Position numbers and translations under genes: made by a program | Assembly: GCA_905250075.1 (NCBI GenBank) | Contig: CAJNOP010000924.1 | Span: 1-64,000, forward strand | Length of the DNA stretch: 64,000 bases | From: Rotaria sp. Silwood1 | Taxonomy: Eukaryota; Rotifera; Eurotatoria; Philodinida; Philodinidae | Reading direction: 5' to 3' | Notes under the pieces: model-generated | Databases searched by the model: none | The model's input: the letters and a program-made list of their open reading frames with translations, nothing else | Told to the model about the DNA's origin: nothing | Shown here: piece after piece, positions 46,179-56,330 of the stretch | Position numbering within the stretch: the stretch's first letter is position 1 | Layout: every line of letters starts with the position of its first letter

Positions 46179-48036
46179 TTATGAAGTTTGTCGATGATGA
46201 ACCAGTTTGAGACGTTTGTGGTTAGATTTAACTTCTAATAACTCGTCGACATCCTTGTCAAACTTGATTTGAATAGATTTATATATATCATCAACAGAAA
46301 ATTTTTTCCCTTTTCTACTGAGCCATTTGATCATGTCCGGTATTGAGTTTGATGAAGATTCATAATGTTGAATTGTAACCGTAGACACATGTTTGATACG
46401 TGTGAGAACTAATTTCATCCAATGAAGTTGTCTCAATCGTATTTTGAAGTGATCAATTCTACCAGATACTAGAATGCATATATTCTCTAGTCTTGATATG
46501 AAATCACCATGACTCCATATACCGAGTGTACGAATATTCGATGTTTGTTCCAATAAATTCTTGATTGTTTCCAATTGAAGAAAACGGCTATGATCTTCAA
46601 GCAGCCAGATTTCATTTACATGTGAAAGATCGATGAATGATGAAAGACATTTGAGGAAATCAGATGGTTGTTGATCATTGATATCTAACGCCAGCTGGGT
46701 TAGTTTACCAAAATTTTTTTCATTGGGCCATTCAAACTAAAAAGAAAAAATAAAAATAATAACAATATGAATCAACTCTCTTTTTTGTCTTTCATCTTTT
46801 TCAACTGAACTAAATCATTTTTACACATCATTTGGAAAGACATACCTTATCTGCCATAATTGATTTCATATGCAATAAATCGAAGCGAGCGATCCACTGG
46901 TTGTTTATCTTTGATGAATTATCATTTCTTGTCGTCGTAAACGAATATAATATTGTTCTATTGTTAAGATTATCAGGAAACGTTTGAGTTGGGTATGTTG
47001 AGGAGTGAAGAATAATCCTTGAAAAGATATCACTTTCACTATATCTAGCAGTGACAAACCAACATTTCAGTTCGAGCCAGAATGATGTACAGAATGGAGC
47101 CAAAAACGATTCAAGATTTTTAACCTTATTCGATGGAATATAAATATAAAAATGGAATTTTTTGAGTAGTGGTAGGTTTTTTCCGATAAAATACTCCCAT
47201 TGAGAGAAACGTTGTGCAAAATGCGATGAACAAGTCCATCTCGTTTCAAATTTGAGATAAATAAGGGATGGGAAAAGAGATAGCAAGAATTCGAGCTCAT
47301 CAATCGACATTTGAATCCCATTTAAGGTCAATGAAGTCAATTGCTGGTATGAAGTTCGTCGAACAACTTGATTGATGTCAGACATAATGTAATTGTTTAA
47401 CACAACAATTCGGAGATTTGGTAACTGATTAAGAATGATGCACAGTTGTTCGAAAGTAGAATTTTGAATACTCAATTCTTATATTAGATGCTGATTTAGC
47501 CACAATATATGATTACTTATTCTACTATCAATATCCAAAATGAGCCGACGAAGACTTGATATTGCAACCATCGCTGAAAGAAGATCAATGGAGTGTGTGC
47601 TTAATGGTTTTGCCTCACTCACACTGAGTGACAATGACGCAAGTTTGGAAGTAGTGAGAGATTTGATAATTGTTTGCAAATCATATTCTTCGATGTTACA
47701 AAGTGTTAACGAACGAAGTTGAGTCAATTGATAAATATAGACGGAGCTTAAAAAGTGTCTGATTATATTCGACTGACGCGATGAATTTTTCAGGGTAAGT
47801 GCAATGACGTTTTCCGGTCGCATAGCTCGACATATCCGTTGAATATCAGCCTTTGATGATTTATCAGTGAAGTTGATGGTTAATCGACTATAATTATAAG
47901 CAATTGCATGAAATCGTTTGGAGACACCACTAAATGAAAATAGAATACTTTCGGTATCGAGTAGATCAAGAATACGATCGATAAGTTCAACAGGAAGTGT
48001 CAAAAAAGTTGGAAGAGGTTCTAGCGACATATTCAA
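46179..48036 (-). pseudogene. F-box/LRR-like gene with one internal stop
   Basis: Exon 1 48036-46846 and exon 2 46736-46179 join in phase 0 across a 109-nt GT-AG intron (1749 nt, 583 codons). Residues ~12-50 are an F-box (TLPVELIDRILDLLDTESIL). The remainder has LxxLxL segments and the F-W-L-E-L-K-C-W-F-V-T-A-R block that corresponds to the split block in the gene at 5003-7763. A single in-frame TAA at 47479-47481 follows L-N-Q-H-L-I and the same frame continues directly with E-L-S-I-Q-N-S. It is otherwise fully open and correctly spliced, so this is a recent nonsense change, a polymorphic null allele or a sequencing error. Reinitiation within the second part would lack the F-box. Confidence 0.85.
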
Positions 48037-49122
48037 GAAAATAATGATGAAATGCGCATTACATTTATGTGAAACGAAAGAAAAACAAAGAACATTGCGT
48101 AATACTTGTGAAATATATTACGAATGTTATTGCTTCAAAATCCATTTCTTTTTTTTCTTTCAATTTACAATGAGGATGATATATGACTCATCTATCGAAC
48201 GAGTATGTAAAGGAATTATGCAATATTGAGAAAGATTTTTTTCGCATTCTTTATGAGTCTTCTACTAGTAGAACTTATATATAAATAAACAATGACGCTG
48301 ATGTCGACGAGAAGCTATCACAACAGGACGAATTATCACGACGAGCGTAAAAATCTTATTGATCAAACAATCAACTAATTAGAAAATCAAGAGTACGAAA
48401 ACACTACGATAGAGAATATAAATTTGGGCATGGCTGCTCATAGCAATCAAACATCCAATGTAAAAATTTTACTTAATTTACACCCCTAATTTTCCCCTTC
48501 TTACTCAGTTTACAAATTAAACAGTAAAAGTTTATGAATTACGTAAAAAATCCTTTCAATCCAGGTATGTTAAGATTTTTCTAAGACATTGAAGTTTGAT
48601 ATCTTAAAGGTGGGTAAATACAAAGATATAAAGCTACCGTGACTAGTTTCGACCTTGCTTAGCAGTCATCTTCAAGTGGATTTAGTATATCCTACTTAAG
48701 TGAGATGATGAATACGCTCCATCATTTTCTTTTGTACGTATAATAATCTAATAAAGAAAAGAGTTTTCTAATATTGACATTGTTTTTGATATATACTATT
48801 ATGTGTGTGAGTCATATTATATATATATTTTTTTTGGTATTGTATGGCATAAGATTGGTTTAGATGTAACGGTGATGACGGATCTTAGTATATGGGAATT
48901 GGCTTCGTTTCAATCGATTGGTAGTGGTTTATGATTGAATTTATTTATCTATTTAAAGTTTTTGATCTATGAAAGAAGAGTTTGACATAGATATATTCTC
49001 TTCGTTTTATTGAATTAATTAATAAGATGTAGTAAAATTAACAATAAACTAGCGACGTTTCGTATATTAATAAGATACTTTGCCAGGCATTATCATTAAA
49101 ATAAATGATGCAACATACATAG
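48037..49122. other. intergenic, no gene seen
   Basis: AT-rich 5' flank of the F-box gene; no feature supported. The target site of the next element lies at 49115-49122. Confidence 0.4.
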
Positions 49123-49131
49123 TAGGGATGC

Positions 49132-49345
49132 ACCGGTGACGATTCACCGTTCACCGGTCTCACCGGTCGATCGATTCACCGTCCACCGGTTCACCGGTCG
49201 GTACGGTGAACCGGTGGACCGGTGAAACCGGTGAACGGTGAACCGGTGGACCGGTGAGACCGGTGAACGGTGAACCGGTGGACCGGTGAGACCGGTGGAC
49301 GGTGCACCGGGGTACGGTGGGCCGGTGGGACCGGTGCACCGGTCA
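49132..49345. repeat. left ACCGGT subterminal array
   Basis: About 210 bp of CACCGGT/ACCGGTG words spaced 8-20 bp apart with CGGTGAACCGGTGGACCGGT as the commonest unit. Palindromic hexamer, so both strands carry it. Confidence 0.9.
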
Positions 49346-49639
49346 CTTTTCTGTATTTCGGTGTCTCTCCTATACGGTACATCTCAGTAACTCGAATACT
49401 TAATTTTCTTAGAAGAAGTGATCCCTCGTCCTAATTAATTTTGGGGAATATTGATCAGAACTTTGGCGTTAAACAGAGAATCGAGCTGATAAGGTTGTAA
49501 AAGGCCATAATGGAGACTGGCATATTAGTACTACTGGAAGCATTCAGTCTTCTGTTGTCTGAGTAATAGCGGAAACCGGTTATCATCGCAAATTTTCGTA
49601 GTTCTATATGGACAGTATTGATATTGACTAGAAATACAA

Positions 49640-50900
49640 CGGTGTAGGTCATTTCACTGGTGAAAACCGATAACTATACCCATGGTTGCTGCTACAGTTG
49701 CAATCATTGTACCTAGGTTTTTCGATGCAATTGCGCTAATCGTACTAATGGTTACTGGTACATCTAAGATCACTTTATATACGGTTACGGATCTAACTAT
49801 CATCACGGATACTAGAGTTATCAATCTAACTACAACAGCCGTAGCTATGCTTACCAATCTAATTACTATCATCTAAGTTATGGTTACTCGCCAAACTACG
49901 ATTAATGTAAGTAAATCTATTGGTGCAGCTACGATAAATGCATCTACGGTTACCACTTCAATTATGATTGCCGCATTGATAGTTATCAACAAGATTATAT
50001 AACCATGCGTATGGTCACCGGTATAACTACGATAAGCATACCTATGGATACCAATCCAAGTACAATAACTGTTTTTACCGTTAGTTGTCAAGCTAGGAGT
50101 ATCATAGGTACGACTGATAGTCCAATTGCGATAACCGCACTTACAGCTACCGGTCTAACTACGATCCTCCTAGGCACAGTTATTAGGTCAAAATGAGTGC
50201 CACGAAAAACAACACTTTTAAGAGAGTACGGCTTTTATAAAGGTTAGCAAAGTAAACAGGCGCTGGAGAGTCTCAACTCAAAGTCAGTCTTTGAATATTT
50301 CAAACTGAAGTTTTTAGATTAAGTGATTGTTTATTATGAAAGCAACTATTTCCTTGATAGGTTGATGAAGGGAAATGCAACTTGACGCATTCGACTCTAA
50401 TACTTAAAAAACTATAGCATTCATCAAGGAACCATTTTATTGATAATTAGAACGTAGAACCTTGATAAATTGATATCAGATTCAAGCTTCTGGAAATCCA
50501 TTCACTTTCGTTACTCTTTATTAAATATCAGCATCTTCTTAAAAAGCCTTTCCTTAGTGTCCGAAGTCAAATTAACCATTTCTAAAATTTGAATTCAGAT
50601 CCAGATTGTCTGATCATAGTCATCTTTCTTCAACTTTCATAGGAATTTGCTAGTGTGTTAGAAAATACTATATTTCACGAAAGCCCTCTAGAACTGATAA
50701 TTGTACCTATGGTTATCATAATTGACTCTGAAATCGTAGGTACGGTTTTCTTAGTTGTAGCAATAACCGTACCAATGGTTCACATAGTGAACCCGTAACT
50801 ATACCTAAGGTTATCGTCATCGTTGTCTCACTAACATTCATAGCGATAGTCGAAGCTATACTCCTTACTAGCCGGTACTATAACACATAAAGCGTTTTCT
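49640..50900. repeat. GTACC-GGTTA motif zone inside the hAT element
   Basis: Recurrent degenerate words such as GTACCTATGGTTATC, GTACCAATGGTT and TACGGTTAC in both orientations, mainly 49670-50190 and 50690-50840. Frames on both strands are translations of this low-complexity pattern. Confidence 0.6.
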
Positions 50901-51359
50901 TCATACTTGATGACTGTGATTCAATTAAGAAAAGGGTCAGCGGAACCATGAAAACTTATGCCAATCTCTGATGTAACAGCACCAATGATTGATGCAAGCA
51001 TGTAGGTGCCTGAAAAATGATCAAAATCGACCATATTAGTGAGCTCCTAATATTCTTACCTGCCATGCTCGCCTTAAACTCTAGGATTGAAACCGTATTC
51101 TTGATTTGAGAGTGTAGTCGCATTCGAGACACTTATGCAGGAATATAATTATCAGGCTAACGAGGTAGTCGGTATAAAAATGAAGACCTACAGTGGTGGC
51201 TGCTAGACGAATATTGTCTGTTATGTTGAGCCTGAACTAGTCAATAAAATTCTTTGAATCTGCCATACTCATAGGTTTCCACTCTCTAATTTCCATTATT
51301 AGCATTCATGTTGACAGTCAAAACTGTAACGTCGATTGGAGGAATTATATGATTGCCAA

Positions 51360-51840
51360 TCTTCCTTTTCGCCAACTGGCTGAAATTCGCTAATTGGCGA
51401 ATATACTAACGAAAAATGGTCTAGCTGTAGGTGACTTGATGTGGATATCGGTGCGGGTGCGAGTCTGAGGGTTGTATATGCGCTTAATCTATACTCATAC
51501 CCACGATCCATACACATCCTATAATACTTAAATATTCTATCATCAATTTAGCTGGGCCATAATTCTACGGATTAAATTTGGCGAAATACACACTAGCAAC
51601 TCGCGAATTGATCAATACATGATGACGAAAATAGTTTATTGGCGAATTTCACACTGGGAATTCGCCAAATTGGCAAATTTCTCCATGACAGTCGCCCATT
51701 GGTAAACATACTAAGGCAAAAATAAATATTTTTTGATAAATTTCATACTAGAGATTCACCTATTGGCGAATGTCGTAGGGAAATTCGCCACTAGTGAGTG
51801 CACTGTTGGCGAAATTCCGAATAGGTGAACTTACAGAGAG
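51360..51840. repeat. ATTGGCGAAT motif zone inside the hAT element
   Basis: At least ten copies of TTGGCGAA or its complement TTCGCCAA (e.g. AATTGGCGAAT, AATTCGCCAAATTGGC) within about 480 bp; the motif is rare elsewhere in the window. Confidence 0.7.
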
Positions 51841-51889
51841 ACAATTGAGTGTACGACAAGACCGATAATAAAAAATCTTTTCCAAGATG

Positions 51890-52760
51890 TGCATGACTAC
51901 AAAGCTAATAATAGAATCGATAGGGTTACCAATGTCTACGGTGATGGTGAGTAAATGGACACTGCTGGTTACCCTGAGGCTTCATAAATCTGAAAATGCT
52001 AGAAACCATCTATCACCGTGGGTCTCCGCTCTAGTAACGGGCATTCTAGGACTACATGGTAACCCTTAAAAGTATATGGTTTACAGCGATGCATTATCGT
52101 ATATGAAAGCTTTTTTCCTAAATCAGTAATATAGCGATGCCAGTTTTATGACCGATATTGTCACAGGAACCTACGGTGATGATGGTTGCAAGGGCATTAC
52201 TGATTACTCTGAGCATCAATAAGCTTGTCAAATGCTTCAAAGCGGACATCGCTCTAGGTTCCTGCTCTCTGACCAGCATTTCAAAATTTCATCATGATGT
52301 ACAAAACTATATATATGAGTACGCGGCGATACATCATGTGAAAACTTTTTCCAGAGACTGTCTACGACGTTAGTTAGACGACTGATAAATTCACGAAATC
52401 ATACGATAGTGATAACTAGTTTACCATTACTGGTTCCTCTGGTCTTCAGTGAGTCTGTGAAATATTAGAAGCTATCTGCTACTGAAGGTCTCCGCTCTCC
52501 GAACCAACATGATTAGGATTAATGGTAGTGCGTAAAAACACGTAATTTAGATCTGCTCACTATAGCAGATGAAAATTTTCTTCATCGATGAATGTGATAA
52601 TCATGCCGGTTATGGCACCGATAGAGTCAAGAAAACTTCCGGTGGCGGGCATTAAAAGCGTACTGCTGGTTATCCTAAGCTTGATGAGTCAATAGAATGT
52701 TATAAACCGGCGATCACCGTACATTCCTGATATTTTAACAGCTATTGTTGACCTTAAAAA
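51890..52760. repeat. diverged tandem units, about 200-260 bp
   Basis: Roughly four diverged units, each with a GGTTACC/GGTAACC-like word, a CTGTCTCCGCTCT-like word (GGTCTCCGCTCT at 52019 and 52484) and an ATATGAAAGCTTTTTTCC-like A/T block. No coding potential. Confidence 0.55.
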
Positions 52761-53079
52761 TGTTTGTTGACGTGGCATACCTAAGTTTTTTGTATAAGCA
52801 TCTTTCATACTCAGATAGCCTTGCGCTAACGAGTATCAGCTATATGAACATCCTAATGTTATCTGGCGTACGCCTACGGTCCGCATCGTATTGAAGGAAC
52901 GATCAGCATACAAAAAAATTTTATTAAATTTTGTGAAGTATGCCGATAAATTACAGAAAGTAGACGAATATCAAATATATGTGCTCTTCTCGATTAAGAG
53001 ATGGTCAGTTTCACTTTTAATTGGACTCAGTTTCAACTGAGTAGCTTTATTTGTAGTATATTATGAGCGGTGCTTACGG

Positions 53080-53270
53080 TGCTCGTATACCGGTGGAACG
53101 GTGAACGGTGCACCGCTACGCCGGTGACCGGTCCACCGGTATCACCGGTTGGTACGGTGCACCGGTGGACCGGTGAAACCGGTGAAACCGGTGAACGGTG
53201 AACCGGCGGACCGGTGAGACCGGTGAACGGTGAACCGTAGACCGATCACACCGGTGACCACCGTCACCGT
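53080..53270. repeat. right ACCGGT subterminal array
   Basis: Same hexamer-rich composition as the left array, in the mirrored position at the right end of the hAT-type element. Confidence 0.9.
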
Positions 53271-53280
53271 TGCATCCCTA

Positions 53281-53523
53281 ATACATAGACATATAAGTGA
53301 AAACAGACCATATTATTCAGAACTCGATATATTGGCTAAGTCATGTTTGCATGACACACGGAATATAATTATGTAAAAATAGTTGGGAAATTTTGTATCT
53401 TCTGTTGGTTCTGTTGTCGTATGTGTTGGAATATTGTTAGTAACAAGAGCGATAATCAATGGATGATTATTTCTTTCGAGCACTAAAATTTTTCACTATT
53501 GCTATGCAAAAATTTTCTTTAAT
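53281..53523. other. right flank of the hAT element
   Basis: Starts with the target duplication copy ATACATAG; otherwise featureless. Confidence 0.6.
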
Positions 53524-53570
53524 GGGTGTGAGTGTGAGTGTGCTTGTTTTCTTCACTCACACCCACACCT
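53524..53570. repeat. telomere-like hairpin, G-rich then C-rich
   Basis: GGGTGTGAGTGTGAGTGTG, spacer CTTGTTTTCTT, then CACTCACACCCACACC. Confidence 0.8.
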
Positions 53571-53626
53571 TGGATCGATTAATTTAAATAAATCTATCCG
53601 AAATCACCTTCATGATCATTGGTATA

Positions 53627-53686
53627 AGGGTGCAGGTGTATGGTAATGGATTTAGTGCAAGTAAATAATCACCCACACGCACCCAC
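53627..53686. repeat. telomere-like hairpin, degenerate
   Basis: GGGTGCAGGTGTATGG, a 26-nt spacer, then CACCCACACGCACCCAC. Second copy within 60 bp of the previous one. Confidence 0.6.
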
Positions 53687-53774
53687 TATTCATATCAACT
53701 GTCATGAGAGGTGAACAATTTTCTACAAAGTATCATGGCAAAAAGAGTTGGATTTTCTAATACAGCAAAACGTA

Positions 53775-53990
53775 CTCTGAAAACAAAAAAGGCTTTATAC
53801 GAAACTAAAAAAGGGTTTCGTGATATGCACGAAACCCTTTTTAGGTTTCGCAGTTTGTAACGAATTCGAAACCCTCTTTTGATTTCGTATAGTACTACGA
53901 AACTCTCAAAACGGTTTCCTGGATGCTTTTTACGTCTTTGTAAGGGTTTCGAATTCGTTACAAAACTACGAAACCCTTTTTTTTTCAGTG
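53775..53990. mobile_element. small MITE with AGGGTTTCG motifs
   Basis: Ends CTCTGAAAAC and the reverse complement of CACTGAAAAA, flanked by TA on both sides. The interior carries AGGGTTTCG/CGAAACCCT in both orientations, including a hairpin AAAAGGGTTTCG-TGATATG-CACGAAACCC at about 53806-53842. TA target suggests Tc1/mariner-like mobilisation. No coding capacity. Confidence 0.7.
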
Positions 53991-54030
53991 TAGAACGCCA
54001 TGTTTTATGAAAGTAATATTTTTCAAATTA

Positions 54031-54241
54031 CAGAAATATGTCTGACTTGACTTGCATTTTCCGTCAAATCACAAGTCAAGTTAAGTTAAAAAATGTAAAG
54101 CCTAAGTCAAATCGTACTCAGTCACAAGTTCTCGAGAAAAACGTCCAAGTTAAGTCAAAGTCATGTCTCGACTCATTAAAAAATTAGTCAAATCAAGTCA
54201 AGCGCAGTCAAAAATGACTTGACTTGGCTTGCCCATTTCTG
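54031..54241. mobile_element. small element with AAGTCAAGTCA motifs
   Basis: Opens with CAGAAATATGTCTGACTTGAC and closes with the inverted match ending CCCATTTCTG. The interior is a dense cluster of AAGTCAAG and TGACTTGACTT words. Ends resemble hAT-type MITEs, but the 8-bp flanks do not match. Confidence 0.6.
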
Positions 54242-55067
54242 ATCAATAAATATTATTAAAAAAGATAGTAATTATGTTGCTTTTCATCATAAAGTTTTTT
54301 TTTACTTAATTGAATAAAAAAAAAATAATTGTCCTATAAACACAACACCAAAAATGTATTCACACAAGCTTAAAATTGTAACTTTTAAAAAATTAAATTC
54401 AATAAAAAGAAAAAAGTTTGTTTTTCTTTGACACTTGTTTATACGTTAGTAATAAATGAGACTTTTGAATAAGTCAAAATTTCGAAAAATATTTTCATAG
54501 ATAAAACTAATTGGTCTAACGTAGTTATATATAGTGAAGAAAGAGTTTTAATGAGATAGATAACTAAGGATAAAATGTAGAATTTTAGGTGATAAGAGCC
54601 TTAAAAGAATGTATTTAAGGTACATTAGGTATTACTTGGACAAAAAACAAAAGAGTATAATAAACTATATATATGTGTTTAATTGATCGTTACTTTGCAT
54701 GAATAACTAAAACTCATGTATATACAACATATTTACTTCTACTTGAATGTATTGAAGATAATTTAAATAAATTGTGAATACCAATTATAACACAAGAATC
54801 AAATAATGATATATAAAATACGAAATTAAAATATAATTTAGATACAAATTTAAATGGTTTTTTTATTTAAATTTCTATGACTTTTTACTATCAATAATTA
54901 AAGATAACATATTTGATATAAATCATAATTTAAGACAAAACATTCTATGAATTGTTCTTGAACAACTTTCGATATTCTAAAAATGACATATGTTATTTAT
55001 ATAAACGTTCAATAACAATAATAAGTCAATCATCAATTGTTAAATATAAATTATTTTCTTTTAATAG
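54242..55067. other. very AT-rich spacer
   Basis: No feature supported. Confidence 0.4.
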
Positions 55068-55433
55068 TTGCACGCACGTATTTATACATTTTCACGGCAA
55101 CGACATGAAAATATAAATTCAATAAATGATGAATATGTTAATGAAGAACAAGAAACTATTGATAGTTCATGAATGATATCATCATCAGATAATATTCTTT
55201 TTGAAATTTTTACAGAATTATGTGAAGGTACTAAACAATCATCAAAATTACCATATGAATCTTTACTTTTATTACATCTATTACCATTATTACTTGTAAA
55301 TATTGATTTACCGAATAATTTAATAAATAAAATGGTTTTAGGATTTCCTGTATCGATGTAACCATTATATCCTCAAATACTTTCATGTAGAATTCTAGCT
55401 ATTTTTCTTCCTTTATTTAGTATACATTATTGA
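55068..55433 (+). pseudogene. decayed coding exon, family unknown
   Basis: After a strong acceptor (TTTTCTTTTAATAG) one frame reads a well-formed peptide: L-H-A-R-I-Y-T-F-S-R-Q-R-H-E-N, then after TGA (55170-55172) F-E-I-F-T-E-L-C-E-G-T, Y-E-S-L-L-L-L-H-L-L-P-L-L-L-V-N, and after TAA (55359-55361) P-L-Y-P-Q-I-L-S-C-R-I-L-A-I-F-L before TGA at 55431. The stops fit single C-to-T or similar changes in a helical, HEAT-like protein. I cannot name the family. Confidence 0.45.
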
Positions 55434-55700
55434 GCTAAAGCTAAGGAATAGACTGTATTATCAATGACAAGTATTGCACAATAAAAATCAATATGTGTGA
55501 TTCTGTGCGGATTTACTTCTGTTATGTTAAGTGCATGTGTCTCACATAGAATTACTGATGTATTCTAAGTATCTCCTTAAATCATTTATTCTTGCTGCTT
55601 TTTTCTTAGTTCTTTTGATTCATCTTTAAAGAAAAAATATTTTATATTTAAATGTTCATACTCTTGATTAAATAGCGAATTTGTATCGCAAGAATTTTTT
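55434..55700. other. spacer
   Basis: AT-rich; no feature supported. Confidence 0.4.
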
Positions 55701-56330
55701 CTGAGTTTATTCTTATGAGTAAAATAGACCCACGGAAAAACTTTTTTCAGAAAACGGCTGGAAACTGCTGTTGTTTTTCGTTCAACCACAGTTTCAATTA
55801 GATACCATGGTTGGTGGCGGTTTTTCGAAACCACGGTTCTCTGAAACCGCGCTGCGCGCATCCATAACATCGGTTCTGAATACCGCGGTGTTCAACAGTT
55901 TCCAATACATCTAAATAATTACCAGTAACCCGGTGGTAAGTAGCACGATATGTCATCGAATAACCACGTTTTCTCAGCTGAAAACCACGGGATGTCTGCT
56001 GCTTGTAACACTATGACGGCATGTGTAAGGGCAAAGAGGATCTCGTGTTCGTCTATTTTCATACAATTCTTGAATAAGTTTTCATATTCTATCTCTGACT
56101 GTAGAGTAACTTTGTGGTGATGGAACTTCAAATAGTTTACTACAGTGTCCCTCGACGGGTAGCTCACCTGAACATTTTTCGAAGATCAGGTTAGTCTGGC
56201 CACGCCTGAGTCAGGTGTGGCTATAGAAACCGCAATTTCAGAAAACCGTCGAAGTCAGACCTTTCATTCGATTTTTTTGAAACCGCCAAGAACCGCGATA
56301 TGCGTACATCGCAGTTATTACCGCTAAAAT
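55701..56330. repeat. AAACCGCGG-type motif cluster
   Basis: Words GAAACCGC, AAACCACGG, CCGCGGT and CGGTTTT recur in both orientations from about 55735 to 56320 in an otherwise AT-rich setting. It looks like another motif-packed non-coding element, but terminal repeats are not resolved. Minus frames at 55586-56167 are by-products. Confidence 0.5.

Larger units (their letters stand above)
49123..53280. mobile_element. 4.2-kb non-coding hAT-type element
   Basis: Ends TAGGGATGCACCGGTGACG and the reverse complement of its right counterpart (TAGGGATGCAACGGTGACGG). The TAGGGATG start is that of Ac-like hAT elements. The 8 bp outside are ATACATAG on both sides (49115-49122 and 53281-53288), a perfect target duplication of hAT size. 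Subterminal zones (49132-49345 and 53080-53270) are packed with ACCGGT units. The interior holds further motif families and diverged tandem units. The longest frame is about 72 codons, with no transposase motif, so the element must move in trans. The intact target duplication suggests a fairly recent insertion. Confidence 0.9.

Noticed and set aside
49191-49382. 63-codon frame with repeated V-H-R-F-T
   Set aside because: Translation of the ACCGGT array at the hAT element end.
49654-50196. Frames on both strands rich in Thr, Ile and Val
   Set aside because: Both strands stay open because of the low-complexity motif zone; no domain or splice logic.
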